Part shown: piece by piece, positions 48,127 to 56,886 of the stretch
Numbering within the stretch: the stretch's first letter is position 1
Layout: every line of letters starts with the position of its first letter
Assembly (NCBI RefSeq): GCF_001813675.1
Contig: NZ_KV813675.1
Location: forward strand, 400,823 to 464,822
DNA: 64,000 nucleotides
Source of the DNA: Streptococcus sp. HMSC078D09
GTDB taxonomy: Bacteria > Bacillota > Bacilli > Lactobacillales > Streptococcaceae
Reading direction: 5' to 3'
Translations under genes and position numbers: made by a program
Notes under the pieces: generated by a model
What the model saw: only the letters and a program-made list of their open reading frames with translations
Database searches by the model: none
What the model was told of the DNA's origin: nothing

Positions 48127-48933
48127 TTATAATACCCACTTTCTAATGGCGTATGCAACGCCAGATTCATCATTTGATTTGGTAATAGTTGTAGCAATTT
48201 TTTTAAGAGCTGGATTGCCATTCTCCATAACGACGGCATGTCCCACGACTTCTAGCATGGAACGGTCATTTTCCTCATCTCCGATGGCCATGGTTTCTTC
48301 TTGCTGAATTCCAAGTCGTTCAGCTAGATGAAGAACAGCTGATCCCTTATTGGTTGTTTTCCCTAGAATTTCTAAATAAAAAGGGGCTGATTTGACCATA
48401 GTGAAGCGATCCTTGAATTCTTTAGGGATTTTTGCAATCGCAGCATCTAGAATATCTGGTTCATCGATATACATGGCCTTGACAAATTCTTTCTCACGAA
48501 CTTCTTCAGGCGTCCGGTAATAAAGGGGCATATTGACCAGTTGAGATTCATGAATGGTGTAGCGTCCGATATCGCGATTGCTGGTATAGATGCCGTCTTT
48601 AGTAATAGCATGAGAGTGGATTTGGAGTTTGTTAGCAAGAGACTCGATATCGAGATAGTCCTCATAATGTAAAAGGTCTTTGATGAGTTCTTTTCCAGTA
48701 GCAGTTTCTTGCACCAGACCGCCATTAAAGGTAATGACATAGTCTCCAGGATCCATCAAATGGAGTTCTTTTAAAAGTTTTGAGACCCCTGCGATAGGAC
48801 GACCGGTTGTGATCACGATTTTAACACCTGCGGCTTTAGCGTCTTGAATGGCTTCAAATACGGAAGGTGTGATCTCTTTTTTTGAATTGAGAAGTGTACC
48901 GTCGATATCGATCGCAACTAATTTAATGGACAT
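48127..48933 (-). CDS. Cof-type HAD-IIB phosphatase
   Basis: 268 aa. Motif I DIDGTLLNSKKE, TTGRPIAG, and C-terminal GDEENDRSMLEVVG. The ATG at 48933 has AGGAGAGACGG before it; an upstream ATG in the HD gene is not favoured. Overlaps the HD-domain gene by 11 bp and precedes murM by 3 bp, so it is probably in the same transcript. Confidence 0.92.
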   Translation of the reverse strand: MSIKLVAIDIDGTLLNSKKEITPSVFEAIQDAKAAGVKIVITTGRPIAGVSKLLKELHLMDPGDYVITFNGGLVQETATGKELIKDLLHYEDYLDIESLANKLQIHSHAITKDGIYTSNRDIGRYTIHESQLVNMPLYYRTPEEVREKEFVKAMYIDEPDILDAAIAKIPKEFKDRFTMVKSAPFYLEILGKTTNKGSAVLHLAERLGIQQEETMAIGDEENDRSMLEVVGHAVVMENGNPALKKIATTITKSNDESGVAYAIRKWVL

Positions 48934-50233
48934 CCGTCTCTCCTGTAAAATAATCATTGGTGATATAGGAAGTGAATTCCTCTACTTGCTTACTGAAAAG
49001 TCCATTAACCTCCAGCATTTCTTTTGGGAAATAGAAGCGGTTGTCCCCATAGCGAGTTCCTGCTAAAGCAGCGACGAGTGGAGACAACTGAGATAATTCA
49101 GCGAGACTCCCATCTTTTCGGATCATCTCGATCTGGGTCCGCGGTTTTTCAAGCTCTGGTCGATAAATATCGTAGGGCAGATCGAAATTTTGATGAATAG
49201 CTGTGTAGTAGGTTGGATTAAACCCAACCTCTTTAATCAGTTTTTCAAGGATTGCTAAGTCTTTTCGTTTATCTTCTGTAAATAGAATCGATTTAAAGAC
49301 TTTCCGATTAATATAGCGCTGAGCAAGATCAGACAAGATGGTATCCGGACTATCCATCCAGACTTGGAAATAGGTATTCATGACACCGTCATCTAGATTT
49401 AAGTAGTCTTGGATAGTGACTTCTTCTTCAAAAAATGGAATCAAGCGAGGTGAAGTCAGTTGAAAATACTCTTTCTGATCTGGATAAATGGTTCTAGCGC
49501 GTTTGAGTAGATTTTGAAGGAGGACTTCCATGGCACGAGTAGCCGGGTGGAAGTAGACCTGCATATACATTTGGTAACGGCTGACCACATAATCCTCGAC
49601 AGCGTGCATGCCATTTTGTTGGAAGGCAATGCCATTTTCAATCGGTCGAATGACGCGCAAAATACGGGTCAAGTCAAATTTTCCATAGGAAGCACCCGTA
49701 AAATAGGCATCCCGCAGTAAATAATCCATCCGGTCCACATCAATTTGACTAGAAATCAATTGCACCACTTGCTTATTGGGGTAGGTGTGGTCAATGACGC
49801 TGGCTACACGATTAGGGAAATCAGGTGCCACCTGTAAGAGGATCTGATTCACCTCTGTCTCTGGACTGGTGATGATCAGCTGGGTCATTTTTTCGTGATC
49901 GGTCCCAAAGAGTCCTTCGAAGGTATGGGAATAGGCACCATGCCCGATATCATGAAGAAGGGCCGCTGTCATGGTCAGTAGATTTTCATCAGAATTCCAT
50001 CGATCTGCATACTTTTCCTCAAAAATAGACAGAATTCGTCTTGAAATTTCATAGGCACCCAGACAGTGAGAAAAACGACTATGCTCCCCACCGTGGAAGG
50101 TAAAACCAGATGTCCCCAGTTGTTTGATGCGGCGTAGTCGTTGAAATTCTTTACTATTAATTAATTGATAAATGATCGGATGATCCACATGAACGTAATC
50201 ATGTACGGGATCGCGAAAGACTTTTTCATTCAT
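48923..50233 (-). CDS. HD-domain phosphohydrolase (YwfO/dGTPase-like)
   Basis: 436 aa. HD metal-binding residues are seen in EHSRFSHCLGAYE, ALLHDIGHGAYSHTFE and SQIDVDRMDYLLRD. Related proteins are nucleotide triphosphohydrolases; the exact nucleotide cannot be told from sequence. First gene of the minus-strand run ending with murN. The ATG is preceded by no Shine-Dalgarno; a TGCTATAAT lies 6 bases upstream. Confidence 0.88.
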   Translation of the reverse strand: MNEKVFRDPVHDYVHVDHPIIYQLINSKEFQRLRRIKQLGTSGFTFHGGEHSRFSHCLGAYEISRRILSIFEEKYADRWNSDENLLTMTAALLHDIGHGAYSHTFEGLFGTDHEKMTQLIITSPETEVNQILLQVAPDFPNRVASVIDHTYPNKQVVQLISSQIDVDRMDYLLRDAYFTGASYGKFDLTRILRVIRPIENGIAFQQNGMHAVEDYVVSRYQMYMQVYFHPATRAMEVLLQNLLKRARTIYPDQKEYFQLTSPRLIPFFEEEVTIQDYLNLDDGVMNTYFQVWMDSPDTILSDLAQRYINRKVFKSILFTEDKRKDLAILEKLIKEVGFNPTYYTAIHQNFDLPYDIYRPELEKPRTQIEMIRKDGSLAELSQLSPLVAALAGTRYGDNRFYFPKEMLEVNGLFSKQVEEFTSYITNDYFTGETDVH

Positions 50234-50239
50234 GGGTCT

Positions 50240-50248
50240 ATTATAGCA
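50240..50248 (-). promoter_or_regulatory. HD-gene promoter with start at the ATG
   Basis: Minus-strand TGCTATAAT (TATAAT at 50240-50245) ends 6 bases before the ATG at 50233, predicting a leaderless transcript. Confidence 0.55.
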
Positions 50249-50348
50249 AAAAAAAGCCTATTTTGCGATCTAGAGGCTAATAGGAGCAGTCAAAATGCGT
50301 TAAATTTGATAGAATAGTAGGGTAATGAAAGAAGAGAAGGAGAGAAAG

Positions 50349-50732
50349 ATGCAGATTCGCATTCAAAATACTATTCGATTTGGAGAAGAAATGGAAATCG
50401 TTGATCAGTACTATCAAGGTGAATGGAAGGAAAAAGCAGGTTTTCAATATCTCTTGTATACCAATGAAGAAGATGAAAAGGTTGCTTTGAAATTTTCCAA
50501 CGATGAATTGGTCATGACACGATTCTCAAGTCCTAAATCCATCATGCGTTTCTACAAAAATGAAGATGGTGGGGCAATCATCCCAACTCCGATGGGCATT
50601 CAGCAGTTTTTGATTACAACAGACCTCTTTCAATTAGAAGCAGGTCATTTGCAAGTCTCTTATCGCTTGTTAACTCTCGATGGAGAACAGGAATTTGCCA
50701 ATTATCAATTACTAGTGGAATGGGAAGAATAG
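50349..50732 (+). CDS. DUF1934 (YwiB-like) protein
   Basis: 127 aa beta-rich protein: MQIRIQNTIRFGEEMEIVDQ, then GFQYLLYTNEEDEKVAL, and FLITTDLFQLEAGHLQVSYRL. This is the DUF1934 lipocalin-like barrel pattern. The ATG at 50349 follows AAGGAGAGAAAG; an in-frame ATG 24 bases upstream lacks such a site. Function unknown. Confidence 0.85.
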   Translation: MQIRIQNTIRFGEEMEIVDQYYQGEWKEKAGFQYLLYTNEEDEKVALKFSNDELVMTRFSSPKSIMRFYKNEDGGAIIPTPMGIQQFLITTDLFQLEAGHLQVSYRLLTLDGEQEFANYQLLVEWEE

Positions 50733-50759
50733 ACCTCATTAAATTATTAGAGATCCCGC

Positions 50760-50787
50760 TTGCTTTATTCTATAAAAATGGTATAAT
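50760..50787 (+). promoter_or_regulatory. Promoter of the riboswitch-controlled ATPase
   Basis: TTGCTT (50760-50765), 16-bp spacer, TATAAT (50782-50787) with an extended TG. Transcription starts just before the riboswitch. Confidence 0.75.
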
Positions 50788-50790
50788 AAA

Positions 50791-50876
50791 ACCACTCAAG
50801 GGAGTAGCTGGCGGTTTTCCGCGATAGTGTCGTCATTACGAATTATTTCCGGCACTATATTAAACAGCGAGACTTG
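50791..50876 (+). ncRNA. yybP-ykoY (Mn2+) riboswitch
   Basis: The leader contains the class hallmarks: CAAGGGAGTAGC at the 5' side, the internal CGTCATTACG and CCGGCACTAT segments, and a 3' AACAGCGAGACTTG that closes the P1 stem with CAAG. The 3' P1 strand (GACTTG) is also the 5' arm of the following terminator, so Mn-stabilised folding should prevent termination and switch the exporter on. A pneumococcal Mn-exporting ATPase is known to be controlled this way. Confidence 0.88.
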
Positions 50877-50904
50877 TTTTTTTAAAAAACAGGTCTCTTT
50901 TTTT
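50869..50904 (+). terminator. Riboswitch-controlled terminator
   Basis: GAGACTTGTTTTTT pairs with AAAAAACAGGTCTC, followed by seven T (50898-50904). It overlaps the P1 3' strand of the riboswitch. Confidence 0.85.
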
Positions 50905-50917
50905 GTAAAAAGAGACC
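50892..50917 (+). promoter_or_regulatory. Extra hairpin sharing the terminator 3' arm
   Basis: GGTCTCTTTTT (50892-50902) and AAAAAGAGACC (50907-50917) form a perfect 11-bp stem with a 4-nt loop. Its 5' arm is the 3' arm of the terminator, so the two structures exclude each other. It ends four bases before the AAGGAGG ribosome site. Confidence 0.7.
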
Positions 50918-50935
50918 AAAAAGGAGGAGACTGTT

Positions 50936-53620
50936 TTGTCAAAAGAACAAAATAAAGATTTGTTTTACACGCAATCTTCTGAGGAAGTCCTAAAGAACTT
51001 GGACTCATCTGTCGAAGGTTTGTCAACCGCCCAGGCTCAAGAACGCTTAGCGAATTATGGTCGTAATGAGTTGGAAGAGGGTGAAAAACGTAGCCTACTA
51101 GCTAAATTCCTTGATCAATTTAAGGATTTGATGATTATCATCTTGCTTGTGGCAGCGACACTTTCTGTGATTACAGAAGGAATGGACGGTCTAACGGATG
51201 CCATGATCATCTTGGCCGTTGTTGTCTTGAATGCTGCCTTTGGGGTTTACCAAGAAGGGCAAGCAGAAGCAGCCATTGAAGCTCTGAAAAATATGTCTAG
51301 CCCCATGGCTCGTGTTCGTCGTGATGGCCATGTTATTGAGATTGACTCAAAAGAATTGGTACCCGGAGATATCGTCTTGCTTGAAGCGGGAGATGTCGTG
51401 CCTGCAGATATGCGTTTGTTTGAAGCAGCTTCTCTTAAAATTGAAGAAGCAGCTCTTACAGGGGAGTCTGTGCCAGTTGAAAAAGATGTGACAGGACTTG
51501 TTGAAGCAGATGCTGGTATTGGGGACCGCGTTAATATGGGTTACCAAAACTCAAATGTAACTTATGGTCGTGGTATTGGTGTCGTAACAAACACTGGTAT
51601 GTATACAGAAGTTGGTAAGATTGCAGATATGTTGGCTAATGCCGATGAGACTGAAACACCATTGAAGCAAAGCTTGGAACAATTATCTAAAGCCTTGACT
51701 TACTTAATTGTTGTGATTGCGGTCATTACTTTCTTAGTTGGTGTCTTCGTTCGTGGAGAGCATCCATTAGAAGGCTTGATGGTTGCGGTAGCCCTTGCGG
51801 TTGCGGCCATTCCAGAAGGACTTCCTGCCATTGTAACTATCGTTCTATCTTTGGGAACTACAACCCTTGCCAAACGCAATTCGATTGTTCGTAAATTACC
51901 AGCGGTTGAAACTCTTGGTTCAACAGAAATCATCGCATCTGATAAAACAGGTACTTTGACCATGAACCAAATGACGGTTGAGAAGGTTTATACAAATGGT
52001 CAATTGCAAAGTTCGGCAACTGAAATTTCTGCTAGCAACAATACCCTTCGTATCATGAACTTTGCCAATGACACTAAAGTGGATCCATCTGGTAAATTGA
52101 TTGGGGACCCAACGGAGACAGCCCTTGTACAGTTTGGTTTGGACCACAACTTTGATGTTCGTGAAGTCTTGAAGGATGAGCCACGTGTGGCTGAATTGCC
52201 ATTTGACTCTGACCGTAAGCTTATGTCTACTATCCATAAGGAAGCTGATGGTTCATACTTTATCGCTGTCAAGGGTGCTCCTGACCAATTGCTTAAACGC
52301 GTGACACGTATTGAAGTCAATGGGGAAGTTCGCCCCATCACAGAAGAAGATAAAAATGCTATCCTTGCCACTAACAAAGACTTGGCTAAACAAGCCCTCC
52401 GTGTCTTGATGATGGCTTATAAGACAAGCAACGAAATCCCAACCTTGGAATCTGAAATCGTTGAGTCTGACCTCATCTTCTCTGGTTTGGTCGGCATGAT
52501 TGACCCTGAGCGTCCAGAAGCAGCAGAAGCTGTTCGTGTCGCTAAGGAAGCAGGTATCCGTCCGATCATGATCACAGGTGACCACCAAGATACAGCGGAA
52601 GCTATTGCCAAACGTCTCGGTATCATCGATCCAAATGACACAGAAGATCACGTCTTTACAGGAGCTGAGTTGAATGAACTCTCTGATGAAGAATTCCAAA
52701 AGGTCTTCAAACAATACTCTGTTTATGCTCGTGTATCACCTGAACACAAGGTTCGGATCGTGAAAGCCTGGCAAAAAGAAGGTAAAGTTGTTGCCATGAC
52801 TGGTGACGGGGTTAATGACGCACCATCACTTAAGACAGCTGACATCGGTATCGGTATGGGGATTACTGGTACAGAGGTTTCTAAGGGAGCATCTGATATG
52901 GTCCTTGCTGATGACAACTTCGCAACCATTATCGTAGCGGTTGAAGAAGGACGTAAGGTCTTCTCAAATATCCAAAAATCTATCCAGTATCTCTTGTCTG
53001 CCAATATGGCTGAAGTCTTCACCATCTTCTTTGCAACCCTCTTTGGTTGGGATGTGTTGCAACCAGTTCATCTTCTCTGGATCAACTTGGTAACTGATAC
53101 TTTACCAGCTATCGCTCTTGGGGTAGAGCCTGCTGAGCCAGGCGTGATGACCCACAAACCTCGTGGACGTAAATCTAACTTCTTTGACGGTGGTGTCTTC
53201 GGAGCTATCCTTTATCAAGGAATCTTCCAAACTATGCTGGTTCTTGGTGTCTATGGTTGGGCTTTGATTTCTCCTGAACACTCTACCCGGGCAGAAATCC
53301 ATGCTGATGCTTTGACCATGGCCTTTGCGACTCTTGGATTGATCCAATTGCTCCATGCCTTTAACGTTAAATCGGTTTACCAATCGATCTTTAAAGTGGG
53401 ACTCTTCAAGAACAAAACTTTTAACTGGTCTATCCCAGTAGCCTTTATTCTCTTAATGGCGACGATTATGGTACCAGGATTCAATAAACTCTTCCACGTG
53501 TCTCATTTGAGCTTGACACAATGGTTGGTGGTTGCTGTAGGTGCCCTTATGATTGTTGTCCTTGTTGAAATCGTTAAAGCCGTTCAACGTGCACTTGGTA
53601 AGGATAAAAACGCCATTTAA
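50936..53620 (+). CDS. P-type cation exporter (MgtA/PacL-like ATPase)
   Basis: 894 aa P2-type ATPase. N-terminal cation-ATPase domain, TGES in the actuator domain (EEAALTGESVPVEK), the PEGLP motif in TM4, phosphorylation motif DKTGTLT, nucleotide-binding KGAPDQLL, hinge MTGDGVNDAP, and C-terminal TM helices. The start is TTG at 50936 after AAGGAGGAGA, giving MSKEQNKD. Exports Mn and/or Ca; the Mn riboswitch in the leader argues for Mn detoxification. Confidence 0.94.
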   Translation: MSKEQNKDLFYTQSSEEVLKNLDSSVEGLSTAQAQERLANYGRNELEEGEKRSLLAKFLDQFKDLMIIILLVAATLSVITEGMDGLTDAMIILAVVVLNAAFGVYQEGQAEAAIEALKNMSSPMARVRRDGHVIEIDSKELVPGDIVLLEAGDVVPADMRLFEAASLKIEEAALTGESVPVEKDVTGLVEADAGIGDRVNMGYQNSNVTYGRGIGVVTNTGMYTEVGKIADMLANADETETPLKQSLEQLSKALTYLIVVIAVITFLVGVFVRGEHPLEGLMVAVALAVAAIPEGLPAIVTIVLSLGTTTLAKRNSIVRKLPAVETLGSTEIIASDKTGTLTMNQMTVEKVYTNGQLQSSATEISASNNTLRIMNFANDTKVDPSGKLIGDPTETALVQFGLDHNFDVREVLKDEPRVAELPFDSDRKLMSTIHKEADGSYFIAVKGAPDQLLKRVTRIEVNGEVRPITEEDKNAILATNKDLAKQALRVLMMAYKTSNEIPTLESEIVESDLIFSGLVGMIDPERPEAAEAVRVAKEAGIRPIMITGDHQDTAEAIAKRLGIIDPNDTEDHVFTGAELNELSDEEFQKVFKQYSVYARVSPEHKVRIVKAWQKEGKVVAMTGDGVNDAPSLKTADIGIGMGITGTEVSKGASDMVLADDNFATIIVAVEEGRKVFSNIQKSIQYLLSANMAEVFTIFFATLFGWDVLQPVHLLWINLVTDTLPAIALGVEPAEPGVMTHKPRGRKSNFFDGGVFGAILYQGIFQTMLVLGVYGWALISPEHSTRAEIHADALTMAFATLGLIQLLHAFNVKSVYQSIFKVGLFKNKTFNWSIPVAFILLMATIMVPGFNKLFHVSHLSLTQWLVVAVGALMIVVLVEIVKAVQRALGKDKNAI

Positions 53621-53627
53621 TCGCGTA

Positions 53628-53657
53628 TCAAAAGTCATCTTCGGATGGCTTTTTTGC
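53628..53657 (+). terminator. Terminator of the ATPase gene
   Basis: AAGTCATC/GATGGCTT stem with a TTCG tetraloop and T run. Confidence 0.85.
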
Positions 53658-53743
53658 TTGCAGAGATGTCTGGGCATATTTCTTGAGCCCAGACTGGATT
53701 TTTGATAAACTAGACAACAGTTTGAAGAAAGGAAACTTATATT

Positions 53744-54412
53744 ATGAAAAAGTTTTTTGCTGAAGTTATCGGCACATTTATGCTTGTCTTTATCGGAACC
53801 GGTGCTGTTGTTTTTGGAAATGGGACTGAAGGTCTTGGGCATTTAGGAATTGCCTTGGCATTTGGTTTGTCAATTGTTGCAGCTGCATACTCTATTGGGA
53901 CTGTTTCTGGTGCTCACTTAAATCCTGCTGTTTCTATTGCTATGTTTGTCAACAAACGCTTGTCGTCTAAAGACTTGATTAACTATATCGCAGCACAAGT
54001 GGTTGGAGCAGTTCTTGCGTCTGCAACAGTATTCTTTCTCTTGTCCAATTCAGGTATGTCAACTGCTAGTCTTGGTGAAAATGCCTTGGCTAAAGGAGTG
54101 ACTCCATTTGGCGGTTTCTTGTTTGAAGTGATTGCATCCTTTATCTTTATCTTGGTCATCATGACAGTGACATCAGCTTCTAAAGGAAACGGGAAAATCG
54201 CTGGTCTTGTCATCGGTTTGAGCTTGACCTTGATCATTCTTGTTGGTTTGAACATTACAGGCCTTTCTGTTAACCCAGCTCGTAGCTTGGCTCCTGCACT
54301 CTTTGTAGGTGGTGCAGCCCTCCAACAAATTTGGATCTTTATCTTGGCTCCAATTGTGGGAGGAATTCTCGCAGCAATCGTTGCAAAAAATCTCTTAGAT
54401 ACAGAAGAGTAA
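53744..54412 (+). CDS. Aquaporin/MIP-family channel
   Basis: 222 aa with six TM segments and two half-helix NPA boxes, SGAHLNPAVSIA and GLSVNPARSLAP. The AEVIGTFMLVFIGTG start is typical of AqpZ-like water channels. The short C-loop and AqpZ-like sequence favour a water channel over a glycerol facilitator, but this is not certain. A -35/-10 pair and GAAAGGAAAC lie upstream. Confidence 0.92.
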   Translation: MKKFFAEVIGTFMLVFIGTGAVVFGNGTEGLGHLGIALAFGLSIVAAAYSIGTVSGAHLNPAVSIAMFVNKRLSSKDLINYIAAQVVGAVLASATVFFLLSNSGMSTASLGENALAKGVTPFGGFLFEVIASFIFILVIMTVTSASKGNGKIAGLVIGLSLTLIILVGLNITGLSVNPARSLAPALFVGGAALQQIWIFILAPIVGGILAAIVAKNLLDTEE

Positions 54413-54440
54413 AAAATGATTCCAGAGGAACAATTTTGAG
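54411..54440 (+). terminator. Weak terminator-like hairpin after the aquaporin gene
   Basis: GATTCC...GGAACAATTTT forms a short imperfect stem with four T. It resembles the stronger hairpin at 54688-54718 on the other side of the foldback repeat. Confidence 0.4.
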
Positions 54441-54511
54441 AACGTAGATAAAATGTTCTTCTTTGCAAATCTTATAAATTTTATAAAGACAAAAAAATTA
54501 ACTGTTAGCAT

Positions 54512-54683
54512 TATTCAATCATCAACTAAAACTTTCCTTTGTGAGAAAAGTGCTAGAAACACTCTTGTTTCTAGCACTCGGGAGTTTTGGAACCTTAGGT
54601 CCAAAACTAAGTCATGGAACTTCTTCGAAGTTCGCTGACGTCCGTACTCACCTAAGGAAAGTTTCTAAATGACTTTGTCTTCA
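54512..54683. repeat. Foldback repeat, copy 2
   Basis: About 172 bp, inverted relative to 24359-24531 and similar along its whole length. Arms (reverse strand) are AAACTTTCCTTAGGTGAG and CTCACAAAGGAAAGTTT. The internal hairpin GTGCTAGAAAC (54550-54560)/GTTTCTAGCAC (54567-54577) differs from copy 1 on both sides of the stem in a compensatory way. The AGTTTTGG/CCAAAACT stem also covaries. Confidence 0.85.
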
Positions 54684-54687
54684 GTCT

Positions 54688-54718
54688 GAAATTGGTTCCA
54701 GAGGGACCAATTTTTTAT
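54688..54718. terminator. Bidirectional terminator
   Basis: AATTGGTTCC AGAG GGACCAATT with one bulge and A/T runs on both sides. It ends the minus-strand metallophosphoesterase and backs up the aquaporin terminator. Confidence 0.7.
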
Positions 54719-55572
54719 AGTTCAAGGATAGTCATGGCTTGAGAAAATTCATGAGCAAGCTGTTTTTTCTTGTAGGCTTTAAATTCAGGAAGGTCTTTAA
54801 TTCTGCGATAGCGTTTGTAGGGGTCGTATCGTTTTGGAAAATCATATTCAGGAAAAACCTCAAAGAATTGTTTGCAGAGCTCCCATTCTCTGACATAGCC
54901 TAAAGGTCTGGCATGATAGGTGATCGTGTCAATAGTTGTTGCTGGCATTCGGTGGTGGCTATGACCAAAAATTACTTCTCTGACAGGAAATTGTCTAAAA
55001 AGCTCATGAAAGGCTTGGCTCCCTAAAAAAGCATTGAAACGTTCAAAATAAGGGTGGCGTAGGAGAAACTGACTATGGGGAACAAAGTGCATAGCGATGA
55101 TCAGGGGTTGATCCACTTGCATGAGTTCTGTTTCGAGCTCTCGCAACAAACGTTGGGTAATGGCTGGATCAGCTCCCATTCGTTGGAGGCGTCTGTCAAA
55201 CCAAAACAGATTCTTGGTTTGGAGATGTTTTTGGGGAGAGAGATTAGGAACAAAGCTGTAGTCATACCAGCCAGAAAAGGCAAGGAGTGTATGCTTTGAA
55301 AAAGGAATCTTTTGAAATTCAAAAGGTTTCATAGCTTCTTCTGATAGACCCAACATATCATGATTTCCCAAGCTAAAGGTCACAGGAAGCTGATATTGGA
55401 GTTGGGCCAAAAATTCTTGTGACGTCTTTTCAAAGCCGTTGGCAATATCTCCTGCAATATGGAGATGTTGAATTTTTCTGTCCTTGAAAAGAGTGATAAG
55501 GGTCTCTAATTCATCTTTTCCAAAGTTGTTTGAATCAATATGTAAATCGGACATAAAAGCTACTGTTGTCAT
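54715..55572 (-). CDS. Calcineurin-like metallophosphoesterase
   Basis: 285 aa. The five-block metallophosphoesterase signature is complete: FMSDLHID, HIAGDIANG, LGNHDM, AMHFVPHS and FGHSHHR. Probably hydrolyses phosphodiester or phosphomonoester substrates; the specific one is unknown. A TG-TAGACT -10-like element ends 6 bases before the ATG and no ribosome site is visible, as in several other genes here. Confidence 0.9.
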   Translation of the reverse strand: MTTVAFMSDLHIDSNNFGKDELETLITLFKDRKIQHLHIAGDIANGFEKTSQEFLAQLQYQLPVTFSLGNHDMLGLSEEAMKPFEFQKIPFSKHTLLAFSGWYDYSFVPNLSPQKHLQTKNLFWFDRRLQRMGADPAITQRLLRELETELMQVDQPLIIAMHFVPHSQFLLRHPYFERFNAFLGSQAFHELFRQFPVREVIFGHSHHRMPATTIDTITYHARPLGYVREWELCKQFFEVFPEYDFPKRYDPYKRYRRIKDLPEFKAYKKKQLAHEFSQAMTILEL

Positions 55573-55746
55573 GCTACCAGTCTAGCATAAGAGGATCTTT
55601 TTTTCTAACAATTAGGTTACAAATGAATGGAAAAATTTTGAAAATTAGCTGGCTTGGCAATGATCAACCAGCAGATCCAATATTGGAAGGTGGGCAAATA
55701 GTGAAGGTTATGATATAATAGACTAGATACATAGAAAGAGGTACTT

Positions 55747-56842
55747 ATGGACATTTCAGAAATTCGTCAAAAAATTGACGCAAATCGTGAAAAATTAGCT
55801 TCTTTCAGGGGGTCTCTTTGACTTAGAGGCATTGGAAGAAGAAATTGCCATTTTAGAAAATAAAATGACAGAACCTGATTTTTGGGATGATAATATTGCT
55901 GCACAAAAGACATCTCAAGAATTAAATGAACTCAAGCAGACCTATGAAAATTTCCATCAAATGGTGGATCTCTTTGATGAGTCAGAAATCTTACTGGACT
56001 TTTTGGCAGAAGACGATTCGGTCAAGGAAGAATTGATCGAAAAGTTAGAGGAGCTGGACAAACGCATGACCAGCTATGAGATGACCTTGCTATTGTCTGA
56101 ACCCTATGACAATAATAATGCCATCCTAGAAATCCACCCAGGTTCAGGAGGGACAGAAGCTCAGGACTGGGGTGACATGCTTCTTCGGATGTATACTCGT
56201 TTTGGAAATGCCCATGGCTTCAAAGTTGAAGTCTTGGACTATCAGGCTGGAGATGAAGCTGGAATTAAGTCTGTGACCCTATCCTTTGAAGGGCCACATG
56301 CATACGGTCTTCTGAAATCTGAAATGGGGGTTCATCGTTTGGTTCGAATTTCTCCATTTGATTCTGCTAAACGTCGGCATACGTCCTTTACATCAGTTGA
56401 GGTTATGCCTGAACTCGATGATACCATCGAAGTTGAAGTTCGTGATGATGATATCAAGATGGATACCTTCCGCTCTGGTGGAGCTGGTGGACAAAACGTC
56501 AACAAGGTTTCTACAGGTGTGCGCTTGACCCATATTCCGACAGGAATTGTAGTGGCATCCACCGTGGATCGGACCCAATATGGGAACCGTGATCGTGCGA
56601 TGAAAATGCTTCAAGCTAAACTCTACCAATTAGAGCAAGAGAAAAAAGCAGCAGAAGTGGATTCTCTAAAAGGGGATAAAAAAGAAATCACCTGGGGAAG
56701 TCAAATCCGCTCTTATGTCTTTACCCCTTACACCATGGTTAAGGATCACCGGACCAACTACGAAGTAGCACAGGTGGATAAGGTGATGGATGGAGATATC
56801 GATGGCTTTATTGATGCCTATCTCAAATGGCGTCTCCAATAA
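55747..56842 (+). CDS. prfB: Peptide chain release factor 2 with programmed +1 frameshift
   Basis: RF2 (about 364 aa after frameshifting) recognises UGA and UAA stops. The first 24 codons ([17 protein letters not shown]...) end at an in-frame TGA (55819-55821) preceded by AGGGGG TCT CTT, the classic shift site; +1 slippage at CTT-TGA-C continues into GAC TTA GAG. The catalytic GGQ is seen in [15 protein letters not shown]2 scarcity raises slippage, giving autoregulation. The 3' frame opens far downstream of the real start and should not be annotated separately. Confidence 0.96.
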
Positions 56843-56886
56843 CTTAGAGGAAATCAACCAGAAAAGAATGAAAGGAATTTCATTAC

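Noticed and set aside
55832-56842. Stand-alone prfB ORF starting at TTG 55832
   Set aside because: It is the 3' part of prfB after the programmed frameshift; the true start is 55747.
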